Positions 22,092 through 33,739 of a stretch of 64,000 nt of DNA are shown here, in pieces (position 1 is the first letter of the stretch; each line of letters begins with the position of its first letter). This stretch comes from Elephas maximus indicus (taxonomy: Eukaryota > Chordata > Mammalia > Proboscidea > Elephantidae), in assembly GCF_024166365.1 (NCBI RefSeq), contig NC_064819.1:163312793-163376792 (forward strand). Direction: 5' to 3'. The notes under the pieces were generated by a model. It was not told the origin of the DNA. It did no database searches and worked only from the letters and a program-made list of their open reading frames with translations. A program made the translations under genes and the position numbers.

Positions 22092-22442
22092 CTATAACCA
22101 CTTCAACCTGGTTCTAAGCGAAGGAGAAGCGATCTTTCAAAAGAAGCTGAAGGACTTGAGGTCTTTCTATTTTGAGAGTCTGTAAATTTCAGCCAATCTT
22201 TTGGCATCCCAGATTGTCTCCCGGGGCTAACGCTTCATTTCAATGGAGGGAAAAGTACTGCTGGGTTTTTTTTTTTTTTTTTAATGTTCTCCTTTCTCTT
22301 CTTTCCCATCCTTCCCGCTCTCCAACTCTACCCTGCATCTCAGCAAGGAAGGAAGGAGCTTTTCTTCCAGAAACCGTAGTATCACACACAGTAAAAAAGT
22401 AGATCAAGAAAGAGTATCCAACCGCCTAACAGGTCAGAATCT

Positions 22443-22520
22443 ATACACATACACACACGCACACACCCACTCTCATACACACATGCAACACACATGCACA
22501 CAAGTATGCATGTGCACACA
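22443..22520. repeat. Imperfect (CA)n microsatellite
   Basis: CA-rich alternating tract with interruptions (cacacacgcacacacccac). The minus-strand frame 22441-22665 ends in this tract and is not coding. Confidence 0.9.
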
Positions 22521-23759
22521 GAAAAGACACTGAAATACTCATGATCAATACAGAAAAAAGGTCCAAGTGTGTTCTGGTTTTAAATCTTAAATAAATTATC
22601 AAAGTGGCCCAACCTCGGCTAAAAGAGATTCTATCCATTTTGCTGAGGAGCCATCCAATACTCAAGTGACTGGCCTACCCTAGAACAGTGCCAATAGATG
22701 CAGCAAGTTTGGCAAAGATTTGTCCAGCATGCCTGCTGTCGATAGCAGCCCTTCGAAGCCACCACAAACTGATATACTCTAGACCCAGAAGTAATTAGAT
22801 TAGACTGGCTGAGAGACGTTTCTTAATACACTGTCATTAGGTTAATTTTTTTTTTTAATTTTCAACACATTCAAAAGGAAAAAAATACATAATGCAGAGT
22901 TTTTAAGTTATTTACGAATACTGGTTTGTGAGAGTGTGGATATTCCTCGGATCTTTTTATAAACTCCATTTCAAAAGTACTTCTTTGAGCTATAAAGGAG
23001 AAAAAGGTTTATGCTACCTCTGTGCTCTAGAAGCTAGAACGATGTGGCGTTGGGGTGTGTAGGTGTGCGGGGGGGAGGCAAATGCAGATTATATCAGCAA
23101 CATTTATTTTAGGCTCTGGGTCTTTTATACAGTGTTTCCCGCTTACCTTTTGAGATTTAGATGACTGTTAGGAGCATTAAATATTAAAATGAGCTTTTTA
23201 AATGCATGTGAGACAGACAAGCAACCCTTTATGTTTTATGTAAGATATGGACAACGCATTCAGATTATCTATTATACTATCCACACATACAATTGGGCTC
23301 TGAAAATATGCAATCCGGCCAGTTTGGGATGATCGCTCATGTGGAGTTTTAGTCTCCTTTCCTTCAGGGTTGAGAGATAAGGGAGACAGGTGAGAACAAG
23401 CTTTCCCAGCTCCCATGGGAGGGCCCCCTCTGTGTTCTTCAAGGAGGAGGCTCTTTCTTTCAGCCTGGGACCATGATCTGCTGCAACACAGCTCTGCAGA
23501 AGCTCATTTCTATTTCCCCTGGTGTGTAAGAGATTCTGGGGGTGGAGCTGGGACAGGACAAAGTCAAGACATTTTTAGGCGCAAATGATCCTTCATCACA
23601 GATGGCGGCAGAACGAAAGATGAAGAGATGCAGAAAAGGCTCTCATTACATCAGACAAGAAAAGTATGGTGAGTTGAGATAAGAGACTGGAGCAAGAAAA
23701 TTTACAGGATGTAACAGTAACCCATAGAAATAATTAGCTGGATGTCTTTAAAACACACA

Positions 23760-23900
23760 TTAGTAGTAATCATTACAAGAACCCTGAGAGATAGGTGGTA
23801 TTTCCCTCCATTTTACAGATAAGGAAACTGAGGTGAAAGCAGGTCTAGTGGAGGCAGGTTCCAATTTGGAATTTGGGCTTGTTGGATTCCAAAATCCCCA
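23760..23900 (+). mobile_element. L2/MIR-class ancient repeat
   Basis: attacaagaaccctgagaga, taggtggtatttccctccat and tttacagataaggaaactga are in the order of an old MIR/L2-class element. Confidence 0.65.
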
Positions 23901-24499
23901 CTCATTCAGCTCTATTCAGCTTCAAATTTCCCTTAACATAGAAGGGTGGGCAGGGGAGTATTTAATCTTTCCAGATTGAGCTAATCATGGTAACACTTAA
24001 ATCTGATTCTTAAATGATATTTAACAGTAAAATCCTGAAATGTAATGAACAAATTCAAGAACCAGTAAGAGAATCACGATAGCAATGCTTAGGAGGATGC
24101 AGGGAACACCAACAGTGCTGGGAGACCAATGAGGAAAAGTAAATGAGGATCAGGCAGAACGGAGGTATTTCCCACTGTCTGAGGAATGCTAACACAGACA
24201 CCAATGTTTACAAAAAGGAACAATCTATCTTAGCTATTTTATTTAAGTGGAAGCATATCTGTATATTTGCCTTCTAGAGATGGTATTCATACCTATGGGC
24301 CCATTGTTATAGCTTATCAAGATCTTTGATTTTGGATTTAGTACTTGTAAAAACTGCAGGGTGTGGAGGGATGCCTGACCTCCTCTAACTTCATGAAGGG
24401 GTGAAGAGAATCAAGATCAGCAGCCCCAGGCTGATTCCTTTGAGGCGGAGGTCAGATATGCCTCCTCTTTCCAACATCGGTACCAGTTCTGATGCCAAC

Positions 24500-25105
24500 A
24501 GTCACTTCCACGGCACTCTCTACTTTTGCTGGGTTCAGTAACTCACTGCATTGGCCACACTCACAGACGATAGTCATGATTATGGAGTTTATTAGGGAAG
24601 CAACAGGTTACAATTTAAGTTCAGGAACACTCAAGATACAGTTCTTCCACAGGACAGCTTCTTCCCAGCCATGCACACTTCTCCCTGGCCTTCAGCCTCT
24701 GCGCAAAGGCACTCAGCTTTCTCTCTCCTTGGGCGGGGAAGCCCACCATGCTGTCTCCTGCTGCCAAGCCTCTGCTGCTTTGTCTCACAGCCTTCAGTTT
24801 TACATCTCTCTCTCTTTTTCTTTCTGACTCCTGGTTCCAGGAGCTTTTCAGCACAGGGATTCCAGGTCCAAAGGACACTCTGGCTCCTACCTGTCTCTCC
24901 TTGGTGGTGGTGGGGTCTTCTGTTTCCCACCTCTGGGGTGGCTCATTTCAAGCCCAGCAAGACGGCAAAAACTCACCAATCCCTTTGGTGGACCACAATT
25001 ACCATATCTGCATAGTACCGCCCAGTCACCTGGGTGGAAGTCATAAGACCGTGGCTAGAAAGGCCACATAAAAGCGATCCACGGCACTGCAGCAATTTAT
25101 AACAT
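24500..25105 (-). mobile_element. MaLR-like LTR, divergent subfamily
   Basis: Shares ccaggtccaaaggacac and tgtctctccttggtggtggt with the other reverse LTRs, but the outer parts differ (gattatggagtttattaggg on the left, cccagtcacctgggtggaag on the right). Open frames on both strands (24492-24827, 24631-24930, 24671-25071) lie within the GC-richer LTR and are not gene-like. Boundaries approximate. Confidence 0.6.
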
Positions 25106-25711
25106 TATCTAGTTATTCCAGTTTTATGTTTCTACAAATACTATTTTTAAATGTCATCTTCAGCCTTATCTAAGAGATAAATGATATTTTGAACAGGACA
25201 GAACCTGTGGCATGAGACTAAAGACCTCTCCATCTTGGCTAATACATATCCACATCTCTTAGATTGTGCAACTGCCTATTAACCCATCTGATTGTATGAG
25301 CATGTTTATATTTTGTATACAGTATCATTTTTAAAAATTCCAAGTGCATTGCTAAAGAAGGAATAAAATATGCTTTTTTTTTTTAAAAAAAAAAAAAAGG
25401 AATACTGAGTTATTTATGACTTAATTGGTTCTTGTGAAGCTGTGATGACTCACGGTGACCCTGAGGGCTCATAGCCAACTTTAAATAATACTTTTTATAA
25501 TGTTACCCAAGATAAATATCAAAGTTGTAAATATACCAACCAAAGCATGGCCTAATTTAGGGGTTACAAATGTAAATGCCTTTGTGGTTAAGGGAGGCAA
25601 CCTAACTGGATGTATATGGTAGAGGACTGCACACTGGAGCACAGAGAGGAGGCAGGAACTACTCAGCTTAAACTAACAGCTGCCATGTGGGGAGATGGCC
25701 TGGAATTGCTA
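25106..25711. other. Unassigned, with T/A homopolymer foldback
   Basis: T11 followed at once by A14 at about 25374-25398; otherwise AT-rich sequence without gene signal. Confidence 0.4.
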
Positions 25712-25925
25712 AAACCTCAAACAAAATCCACTGCCATCAAGTGGATTCTGACTCTTAGAGACTCTATAGAACCAAGTAGAACTGCCCTATAGGGTTTCTA
25801 AGGCTATAAATCTTTATGGGAGCCGACTGCCACATCTTTCTTCCCGGAAGCAGCTGGTGGGTTCGAACCACTGACCTTTCAGTTAATGACCAAGTGTTTT
25901 AATCACTGCACCACCAGGGCTCCTT
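25712..25925 (-). mobile_element. AfroSINE, long form
   Basis: Reverse copy: tail actgccatcaagtggattct, long-form block aaatctttatgggagccgac, B-box-like gggttcgaaccactg and head caccaccagggctcctt. Confidence 0.9.
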
Positions 25926-27584
25926 AGGATTGCTAGACCTTCCAATTTTGGACATTAGAGAAAAAGCTGAAAATCTACATTTTTATATAAATTTTCTGAT
26001 TTCAAACACTATGTGAATCAAATCAAACATGTCTGGCCTAAAGAAAAAGAAGGCAATGACCTCGTCTTAGAAACAGACTGTGTCTAAGAAACAAGGTATG
26101 TAAGGGCATTTTGGAGCAGAGGGTGACATGCTGAGGTTACAGCTATGGAAAGACAACCTAGGAAGTGACAATGGACTTGTCACAGGTGTCAATGAGGTGC
26201 TGTCAAGTTTGAATCCTTAAAGAAAACAGACTCAAGAGTGTAGAAGATGCACATTTGTTCCTGCTAGAAATAGTATTGATATGACTTTTTATTGACTAGT
26301 TGGCGTGGCACGCTTTGAAAACTTCAAATTTTGAAGTGAGATCAAATTGAGAGAAACCAGTCCGTGCCAGGGAATGAAAAGATCCATTTTGGTCTATGGG
26401 TCTTTTGAGAAATATCTATGCAAACCCTGTGTCTATCTGTCATAAAAGGGTTGTATAATTAACATATGCAAAACACCACTATCCTGCTGGAAGCTAACTT
26501 ACCCTCCCTGGAAATCCAGGCTCTATTTATTTACAACAAAATAAAGTGGACCCTTCTGGAAAGAAACACAGCTCCATGGCGGCCAGAACACTGTCGCACA
26601 GATGCTTTAAATCTTTTATATCTCCCATACCTCCAGGGGCTGGTGCTGGATGGTATTGAGCCAGGGCCCATAAATAATTTATGCTAAGTAGCAATTTAGT
26701 TGTTTGGCTTGAGGTAAAGAAATCCAAGAAATTCATAAATAAAGTTCCCATTTTTGCTTGTGTTCCAAAGTTAATTTATGTTACTCTGCAATTAACTAAC
26801 ATAAAGGTGAAAAAATATGACAGGCCTAAGGTACAAACTCAAGCTCATAAATCTGTTCTATCTTAACTAGTGGTATTTTAGTGATATCCACCTAGTTCCC
26901 TCTGTCTTGTGTTATCGAACAGAAACTTTTCCTTGGTCTGATTTCCTGCTAAGTTGTAGATCTATAAAAGTACTACAATTGTTTTGAATGGGCCCCTTGA
27001 TGGGAGGAGGAAGAAAGGGGGTTGAGCTCTGGGACAAAGGGAGCGCCTGTTACATCTGAAATGTTTTATTTCTTTAAAAAACATCTAAAGCAAATATGAC
27101 AAATGCAAAGAGTTATTCACTCAACAGGGAGATTTAGAGAACCAGAGGAGTCGCAACAGGAAGCCAGCCATTACTACTGTAAGCAGGGGTAGAGGCCCGT
27201 GGCCAGTGACAGGAGGGGCAGAGGGTCTTGCAACGAGGAGAATCCGGAGGATGTAAGGAGCAAGAAGCAATCATGAAGACATGAGGAGCATAGCCCACAA
27301 GCAGACACATAATCTAGGAAGGCCCTAAATTCTCACAGTAAAGCATTAGCCAGCATCTGCAGCACATGGCTCTGCTTTCAGCCAACAGTGCAGAATACTA
27401 CCCCCAGTTCTCACCAGCACCCTCCACCTGCAATTCTCTGCTATTTAGTTGCTCTGCAAAGTCTGAGACAGCTGATATGTGAGAAGGTTTCTCTGTGATG
27501 TGTGACCTATTCGGCCCTGAATATCTTCCAAGCTTTATTAGTGTAGTAAGACTACAAAAAGTTACATACCTAAATCTTATTTAC
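25926..27584. other. Unassigned, contains a candidate conserved block
   Basis: No repeat recognised over about 1.6 kb. The part near 26640-26870 is AT-rich and non-repetitive with homeodomain-like TAATT words. Frame 26466-26687 has no known motif. Confidence 0.35.
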
Positions 27585-27740
27585 CGTTCATTTATTCAGC
27601 AATATTTGCTAAATGCCTACTATGCGCCAAGAGGCAATACGGTAGACAATGTGGACCCTAAGATGGACACACACAATCCCCAAGCAGCCAGACCCTTCTC
27701 CCACCCTGTAGGAGGCTGGGAGTACATCGAAAGAAATTGC
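27585..27740 (+). mobile_element. L2/MIR-class ancient repeat
   Basis: tcatttattcagcaatattt, gctaaatgcctactatgcgc and the tail gcaatacggtagacaatgtg follow the classic phrase order of this class. Confidence 0.6.
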
Positions 27741-27808
27741 ACCTAAAATGGTCTAGACTCAGGCACAGTGAAAGGTAGGGGAAACATCATATATACATAT
27801 ATAAAAAA

Positions 27809-28083
27809 AAAAACTAAAGGAATGAGCTTCTTGGATCAGGTGGACACTTGAGACTATGTTGGCATCTCCTGTCTGGAGAGGAGATGAGAGGGTAAAGGGG
27901 GTTAGAAGCTGGTGAAATGGACATGAAAAGAGAGAGTGGAGGGAGGGAGCAGGCTGTCTCATTAGGGGGAGAGCAATTGGGAGTATGTAGCAAGGTATAT
28001 ATAAGTTTTTGTGTGAGATACTGCCTTGATTTGTAAACTTACTTAAAGCACAACCAAAATTAAAAAAAAAAAAAACTAAAGGA
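27809..28083 (+). mobile_element. Lineage-specific L1 3' end, short copy with TSD
   Basis: About 250 bp ending in an A run, homologous to the end of the 4679-5597 copy (gttagaagctggtgaaatgg; tttttgtgtgagatactgcc; cttaaagcacaaccaaaatt). The duplication aaaaactaaagga is at 27809-27821 and 28071-28083. Strong 5' truncation. Confidence 0.75.
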
Positions 28084-28204
28084 CTATATGAAACTATGCA
28101 TCCCAAAATGTAAATCCCTCAGCCCTTTTCCCTTCCACTGTCCTGCCAGCAGCCAGATATATAACTTTTTATGAAAGGATCATAAACAATTTATGAATTA
28201 CATT

Positions 28205-29188
28205 TCAAAAAATAAGAATTCCAGAATACTTAATTGTGCTCATGAGGAACCTGTACATAGTCTAAGAGGCAGTCATTCAAACTGAACAAGGGGATACTGT
28301 GCAGTTTAAAATCAAGAAAGGTATGTGTCAGGGTTGTATCTTTCACCATACTTATTCAATCCATATACTGAACAAATAATCCGAGAAGCTGGACTATATG
28401 AAGAACAGGGCATCAGGATTGGAGGAAAACTCATTGGCAACCTGTGTTATGCAGATGACACAACCTTGCTTGCTGAAAGTGAAGAAGACTTGAAGCACTT
28501 ACTGATGAAGATCAAAGACCACAGCCTTCAGTATGGATTACACTTCAACATAAAGAAAACAAAAATCCTCACAACTGGACCAATAAGCAACATCGTGATA
28601 AACAGGGAAAAGACGGAAGTTGTCAAGTATTTCATTTTGCTTCGATCTACAATCAACACCCATGGAAGCAGCAGTCAAGAAATCAAAAGACGCTTCGCTT
28701 CGCATTGGGCAAATCTGCTGCAAAAGACCTCTTTAAAGTGTTGAAAAGCAAAGATGTTATGGTGTTTTCAATCACCTTATATGCATAAGAAAGCTAGGCA
28801 ATTGAATAATGAAGACTGAAGAAGAATTGACACCTTTGAATTGTGGTGTTGGCAAAGAATATTGACTATACCATAGACTGCCAGAAAAATGAACAATCTC
28901 TATCTGAAGAAGTACAGCCAGAATGCTCCTTAGAAGCAAGGATGATGAGACTTCCTCTCACATTATTTGGACATGTTATCAGGAGGGATCAGTCCACACC
29001 ATGTTTGGTAAAGCAGAAGGTCAGCAAAAAAGAGGGAGAACCTTAATGAGATGGATTGACACAGTGGCTGCAACAGTGGGCTCAAACATAGCAACAATTG
29101 TGAGGATGGTGCAGGACTGGTCAGTGTTTCATTCTGTTGTGCATAGAGTCACAATGTGTCAGAACTAACTTGATAGCACTTCACGACA
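28205..29188 (+). mobile_element. RTE/BovB-like LINE, reverse transcriptase to 3' end (copy D)
   Basis: Carries the RT palm with LSPYLFNPYTEQII, then CYADDTTLLAESEED (the YADD catalytic box) and NIKKTKILTTGPISN. A 139-residue frame survives at 28325-28744. A deletion and frameshifts follow, and the C-terminal segment is degraded until the terminus near gatagcacttcacgacat. 5'-truncated. Frames at 28843-29168 are broken ends of the same ORF. Confidence 0.9.
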
Positions 29189-29529
29189 TGCAAGGATTAA
29201 AACAATTTTCTCCGAAGACACTGACAGTCTGAGAAAGAGGACTGCAGATACTCATATCTGGGGCTTCCTCTTGAAAAATTTTACTCACCAGGTGATCACC
29301 CTCCTTTAAAGAAAACAAGCTTACCCACACAGAGATTCTGATCAGCTTTTTGAACCTCTGTTGTAAATATTTAAGAAAGCCAAGAATAACCAGACATTTG
29401 AGAAAACACTTCAAAATTAAATAAAGAGACAAAATCACATAAACTGTAAAAAGGAATTTGGAAAATAAGAGATAATATATGAAGAAAAAAATCTTAAAAC
29501 TTATACTTAAAAAAGAACAGACACTGCAT
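29189..29529. other. Unassigned AT-rich sequence
   Basis: No gene; might be further L1-derived sequence. Confidence 0.35.
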
Positions 29530-30950
29530 TTATGACATAAGAATAGGATATTACTTTTATAGGATTAATTAAAGGACAAGAAAATGATTCCGAAAATTAA
29601 ACATAGGGAGGAAGAGATTAGAAATTTAGTTGAATGGATGGAAGACAAAGTTGAGAAAATTCTGCAGAGAGTACCAAAAAAACCAAATCTGTTGCCAACT
29701 CATAGCAACCCTACACCTCAGAGTAGAACTGGCCCATAGAGTTTCCAGGAAGCACCTGGTGGATTCAAACTGCCAGAGTTTTGATTAGCAGCTGTAGCAC
29801 TTAGCCACTATGCCACTAGGGTTTCTGCAGAGAGTAGAACAAAGAAGCAGAAACTAGCAAACAAGAAGTTCTATGGGATGGAAGAGAAAAGACAAAAAAA
29901 AAAATCCCTGAATGATCAACACAGGAAGTCCAACATTGAAACTAGGAGTTCCGTAAAGAGAGAAGAAACAAAATAAAATAATAATAATAAAATGCAATCA
30001 AGTTTTCCCAAACCAAAGGAATGGATGGCAACACTACAGAGGCCCACTTAGTGCCCAGTTCTCTGAGTCTCAAAGGATTCATATCATGGCACATCATCAC
30101 ATAATTTTAAAATGAGAATAAAGAGAAGATCCTAGAATTTTCTAGAGAGATAAAAAGGTCATTTACAAAGAATCAGTCATCTGACTTGCATATAAACTTT
30201 CAATATCACCATCGGCAGCTAGAAGCCTTTGGAACAATGTCCTCAAAGTTCTCTGTGAAATTATTTTCATTCTAGAATTTCATGCCAGGTTTAGCTATTA
30301 AGCAAATATGAGGGTGGAATAAAGGCAATTTTAAGCATGAAAATGAATGGAGGACTCCAAGGAAATGAAAACTATACTCCAAGAAAGGGAGATGTAGGAT
30401 CCAGAAAAAAGGGACTTACTGCAGAAGAACAATGAAGAGAATTTTCAGAGGACAGAAGAGTCCAGCTTGGCGTACGAAGGTGGAAGGAGGAGGAAAGGAG
30501 ATTTCCAGTTAAAAATTAATAATCAAATAAACAAGAAAAGACAGAGATGTAAGTGATAGATTATGTGACGTGTTTGAACATTTTGGAAGAATGGTTGCTA
30601 GGCATTCAAAGAATCTGTTAAAACATTTGGAGCAAATAGGGCTAGGTGCATAGGAAATTAAACTTTTTAAATGAAGCCGTTATCAGCTACAGTGAAAACA
30701 AAGGTCATGTGAGGAAAAAAAATAACCATAGCGTTCCCAGCACCACATGTAAACATTTACATAGTCGTTACAAACTCTAAATTTTAATTTAACCAAAAAT
30801 CTAAATAACTGTAATAGAGGAAGGTAGAAGAAAAAATTGGGGAGGGAAGGTGTAAAGAAGGTAAAGGCTCAACTGAAAAATTGGGAAATAAATAGATATC
30901 TAAAACCAAGAAAGTGGTACAAGTTTAAGTACATGTAGATAAATGTCAGA
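29530..30950 (+). mobile_element. Old L1M/HAL1-type LINE relic
   Basis: gacaaagttgagaaaattct, cacaggaagtccaacattga, taaagagaagatcctagaat, cagctagaagcctttggaac and tatgagggtggaataaaggc follow the order of an L1M/HAL1 ORF. No frame is open. A SINE with a clear TSD splits it at 29674-29822. End uncertain. Confidence 0.6.
29660..29836 (-). mobile_element. AfroSINE, short form, with 14-bp TSD
   Basis: SINE body 29674-29822 is flanked by exact ttctgcagagagta at 29660-29673 and 29823-29836. Tail aatctgttgccaactcatag, head agccactatgccactagggt. Insertion into the L1M relic. Confidence 0.95.
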
Positions 30951-31107
30951 AGAAACATCTCTAAGGGTTGCAAGTTGTTGCACACCTAGAGTGAAACTAT
31001 GGGAAAATGAGGAGCAAAGAAGGACACTGCTTTCATTTTCTTTTTTTTAATTTAAAAAACACAGAAAGAGATAAAGACGGAAGAAACAATTATCCGTATC
31101 ACTACCC

Positions 31108-31315
31108 AAACCAAACCCATTGCCGAGGAGTTGAATTCCAACCCATAGCATCCCTACAGGACAGAGTAGAACCGCCCCCGTAGAGTTTCCAAGGCTGTAA
31201 ATCTTTACAGAAGCAGACTGCCATATTTTTCTCCTTTGGAGTAGCTAATGGGTTTGAACCACCAACCTCTCTGTTAGCAGCCGAGTGCTTAACCACTGGG
31301 TCACCAGGACTCCTT
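31108..31315 (-). mobile_element. AfroSINE, long form
   Basis: aaacccattgccgaggagtt, ggctgtaaatctttacagaa, gaccaccaac-type B-box region (tgggtttgaaccaccaacct) and head aaccactgggtcaccaggac. Confidence 0.9.
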
Positions 31316-31425
31316 TATGACAGATAAGGATAGAGATAACAATCAGGTAGGCAGGTAGGTTGATGTTAGGTAGAGATAGAGACACACAGAGAGACGTAGA
31401 CAGGCAGGCATTGCTTTTTGTTAAA
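31316..31425. repeat. Degenerate GATA/GGTAG-rich low-complexity tract
   Basis: Imperfect repeats of aggtaggcaggtaggt and gagatagagacacacagaga just beyond the SINE head. Confidence 0.6.
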
Positions 31426-31839
31426 ATGGGATCATACACAGATACTATTTTAATAGCAAAATATTGAATTTAGTTTTATTTATTTAACAGTAGAAAGAGA
31501 AACTGAAGCAAAGCTAAAGGAATTGTTGATTTTCAAATAAAGTGTTCTTCATAAGATTTAGAACCCTATAAGCTTGAAAGGAGGAAGTAGCTATGAAAAA
31601 CAATAAGAGTTGTTGTCATTAGTATTTTTATTATATGTTTCAATAGTAGACAATATCTGTAGACTCCTGATTTGAAATATGAGAATATCTCCCCTCCTTA
31701 CACTTTCCAATTATCTTTATACTAATAATTTTACATGGTTCTTACTAATAACATTCACATTTTGTTCTCTAGCAATAATTCCTTCAGTTATTTAGTCTTA
31801 ATTCTATATATAAATGTATTCAAAACACCATCCGTCCTT
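31426..31839. other. Unassigned AT-rich sequence
   Basis: No gene or clear repeat. Confidence 0.35.
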
Positions 31840-32123
31840 TTAATCACAACTTCTCAATTCCCATGTTCTTTATTTTGATTTATCTCATAATTAACTAGAA
31901 TTCATTGTCAAACAATTTTTTTCAAGAAGGACTCAAGAGTGCCACATTCCACAAGTTCTTCCATGTTTGGGAATGGCTGTCTCTTGCCTTTTTACTCAAT
32001 AGACATCTTAACTTTTTTTTTTCTTTCCTTCAAAACTTTGTAGAAATGACTTCATTGTCATCTGGCATTGAATGTTTCTGTGAAGAAGTCTGAGACCTGT
32101 CTGTTTTTTTAATCCACCCCAAA
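31840..32123 (-). mobile_element. Old L1M/HAL1-type LINE relic, antisense
   Basis: ttttttcaagaaggactcaa, ttccacaagttcttccatgt and cattgtcatctggcattgaa are antisense L1M/HAL1 phrases. The frame at 31905-32093 lies in this relic and is not a gene. Confidence 0.6.
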
Positions 32124-32195
32124 ACACAACTAAAAAATTTTGTTGCCATTGAGTCAATTCTACCTGTATGTCTCCATGTTGACTATCCTTATCAA
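32124..32195 (-). mobile_element. AfroSINE tail fragment
   Basis: ttttgttgccattgagtcaa followed by sequence that soon loses similarity. Confidence 0.5.
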
Positions 32196-32275
32196 CTTTT
32201 CCTGGAATATTGTATACATTTTCAATCTAAATGTTCATTTTTTTTTCCTTTACCAATGAGAAATCATTATGTAGC

Positions 32276-33010
32276 TATTCATTCATTCAATAAAGCATCT
32301 ATGTGCCTGGCACTGTTCTAGGCTGTTGGATATATCTCTGAAGAACACAGAACAAAAAATTCTCTGAAGCTTATGGAAGGAGGGGTAGAGGGAGGGGGAA
32401 GGTGTAAACAGGAAACTTAATAAGTAAATGGCACAGTATGATAAAAAGAAACCAGTGCTCTAAGGGAAAAAAAGGAAAGTTAAAGGAAGACAGAGTGTGG
32501 GAACAGTGGAGTGGAAAGGGCAAAACACAGGTTTAAACAAGGTAGTCACGGAAGGCTTCATTTAGGAGGTGATATTTGAGCAATAAATTGAAGGAGTGAA
32601 GAAAAGAGCCCTGCGGATATCTAGGAGGAGAGTGTTAGAGCCAGAGAAAAGAGCCAGTGGAAAGGCCCTCAGGTGAGAGCATACCTGGCGTGTCTGAGTA
32701 ACAGTAAGGAGGCCAGTGCATCTGGAATAGAGGGAGCAGGGATGACAAAAAGTTGTGCATGTGAAGATGAGAGAGGTAATGGTGGGTCAGGTAGTCAAGG
32801 CCTTCGTGTCGCTGCAAGGCTTTTACTCTGAGTTTCATGGTTTTAATGTGAGCAGTGACATGAACTGACTTACATTTTAAAAGGATTACTTTGGCTATTT
32901 TATTGAGAACAGATTGTAGGTGGACAAGGGTAAAAGCAAGGAGACTAATTAGGAAGCTATTGCAATAATGTAGGCGAGATATTTTTATTATGTGCTTTTT
33001 CTTATGTATT
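32276..33010 (+). mobile_element. Long ancient mammalian repeat (L2/L3-class, unassigned)
   Basis: ctatgtgcctggcactgttc, cacggaaggcttcatttagg, tggaaaggccctcaggtgag, ggtcaggtagtcaaggcctt and aagctattgcaataatgtag follow the known order of a widespread old repeat. I recognise the order but cannot name the family with confidence. Confidence 0.6.
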
Positions 33011-33136
33011 AGAAGAAAAAAATTCTGTGAAAAAAAGTTAAATCTGTCATCTAAACCCAGAAGTATATTTGATTTTTTTTTTAACCAGGTACATACGTTA
33101 CTTCACTAAATATTTTTTAAAAATACTAATTTTTTT

Positions 33137-33249
33137 AAATATAAGTGAAAAAGGGCCTCTAAAATAAAGCTTTTATTGTGCTAGGAGCAATTTAAAATAT
33201 AAGTGAAAAAGGGCCTCTAAAATAAAGCTTTTATTGTGCTAGGAGCAAT
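33137..33249. repeat. Perfect two-copy tandem duplication, period 58 bp
   Basis: The 55-bp unit starting aaatataagtgaaaaagggc and ending gctaggagcaat occurs at 33137-33191 and 33195-33249 without a mismatch that I can see, joined by three bases. Confidence 0.97.
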
Positions 33250-33339
33250 GTAGTGAGATAAATTATATACCTCGAGTCAACTCTATACCAAAATCTCAAG
33301 GAAATCATGAAAATAAATTTAATGGCTCAACATACATAT

Positions 33340-33458
33340 ACATTCACTGTTGCTGTTGTGTACCACTGAGTCAATTCTGACTCATAGCAACCCTATATGA
33401 CAGAGTAGAACCACCCCATAGGTTTTCCTAGGCTGTAATCTTTACAGGAGCACACACA
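33340..33458 (-). mobile_element. AfroSINE, truncated
   Basis: Tail gttgctgttgtgtaccactg and tgagtcaattctgactcata, then aggctgtaatctttacagga; the tRNA-like head is missing. Confidence 0.75.
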
Positions 33459-33534
33459 GGGCAGAGAATATTATTGGAAAAAATATATTCTTCTTTTTTT
33501 TTAATTCTATTACTAATGTGACTCTTCCCTATGT

Positions 33535-33739
33535 GATTTTATAGTCTCCAATCAAATGTCAGAGCTCAGTGGTTAAGAGCTACAGCGAGCTATAGCTGCT
33601 AGCGAAGAGCTTGGCAGTTTGATCCACCAGCCGCTCTTTGGAAACCCTATGGGGGCATTTCTACTCTGTCCTATGGGGTCTCCATGAGTCGGAATTGACT
33701 CGATGGCAACGGATTTTTTTGGTTTTAATCAAGTGTCAG
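33535..33739 (+). mobile_element. AfroSINE with TSD, forward arm of an inverted duplication
   Basis: SINE 33563-33726 is flanked by aatcaaatgtcag (33550-33562) and aatcaagtgtcag (33727-33739). It carries an unusual gcgagctatagctgct segment in the head. The reverse-strand copy at 34711-34910 shares the SINE, this segment and the upstream flank, but not the downstream flank. The frame 33638-33889 starts in the SINE and is not a gene. Confidence 0.92.

Larger units (their letters stand above)
22092..24479. other. Long stretch, mostly unassigned
   Basis: About 2.4 kb with a T run (22267-22282), a CA-rich tract and one L2/MIR-class fragment, otherwise repeat-poor to the eye. Candidate for unique or constrained sequence; no exon recognised. 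Confidence 0.4.

Noticed and set aside
24492-25071. Cluster of overlapping 100-codon frames on both strands
   Set aside because: They lie in the GC-richer part of a MaLR-like LTR and overlap on both strands without conserved domains.
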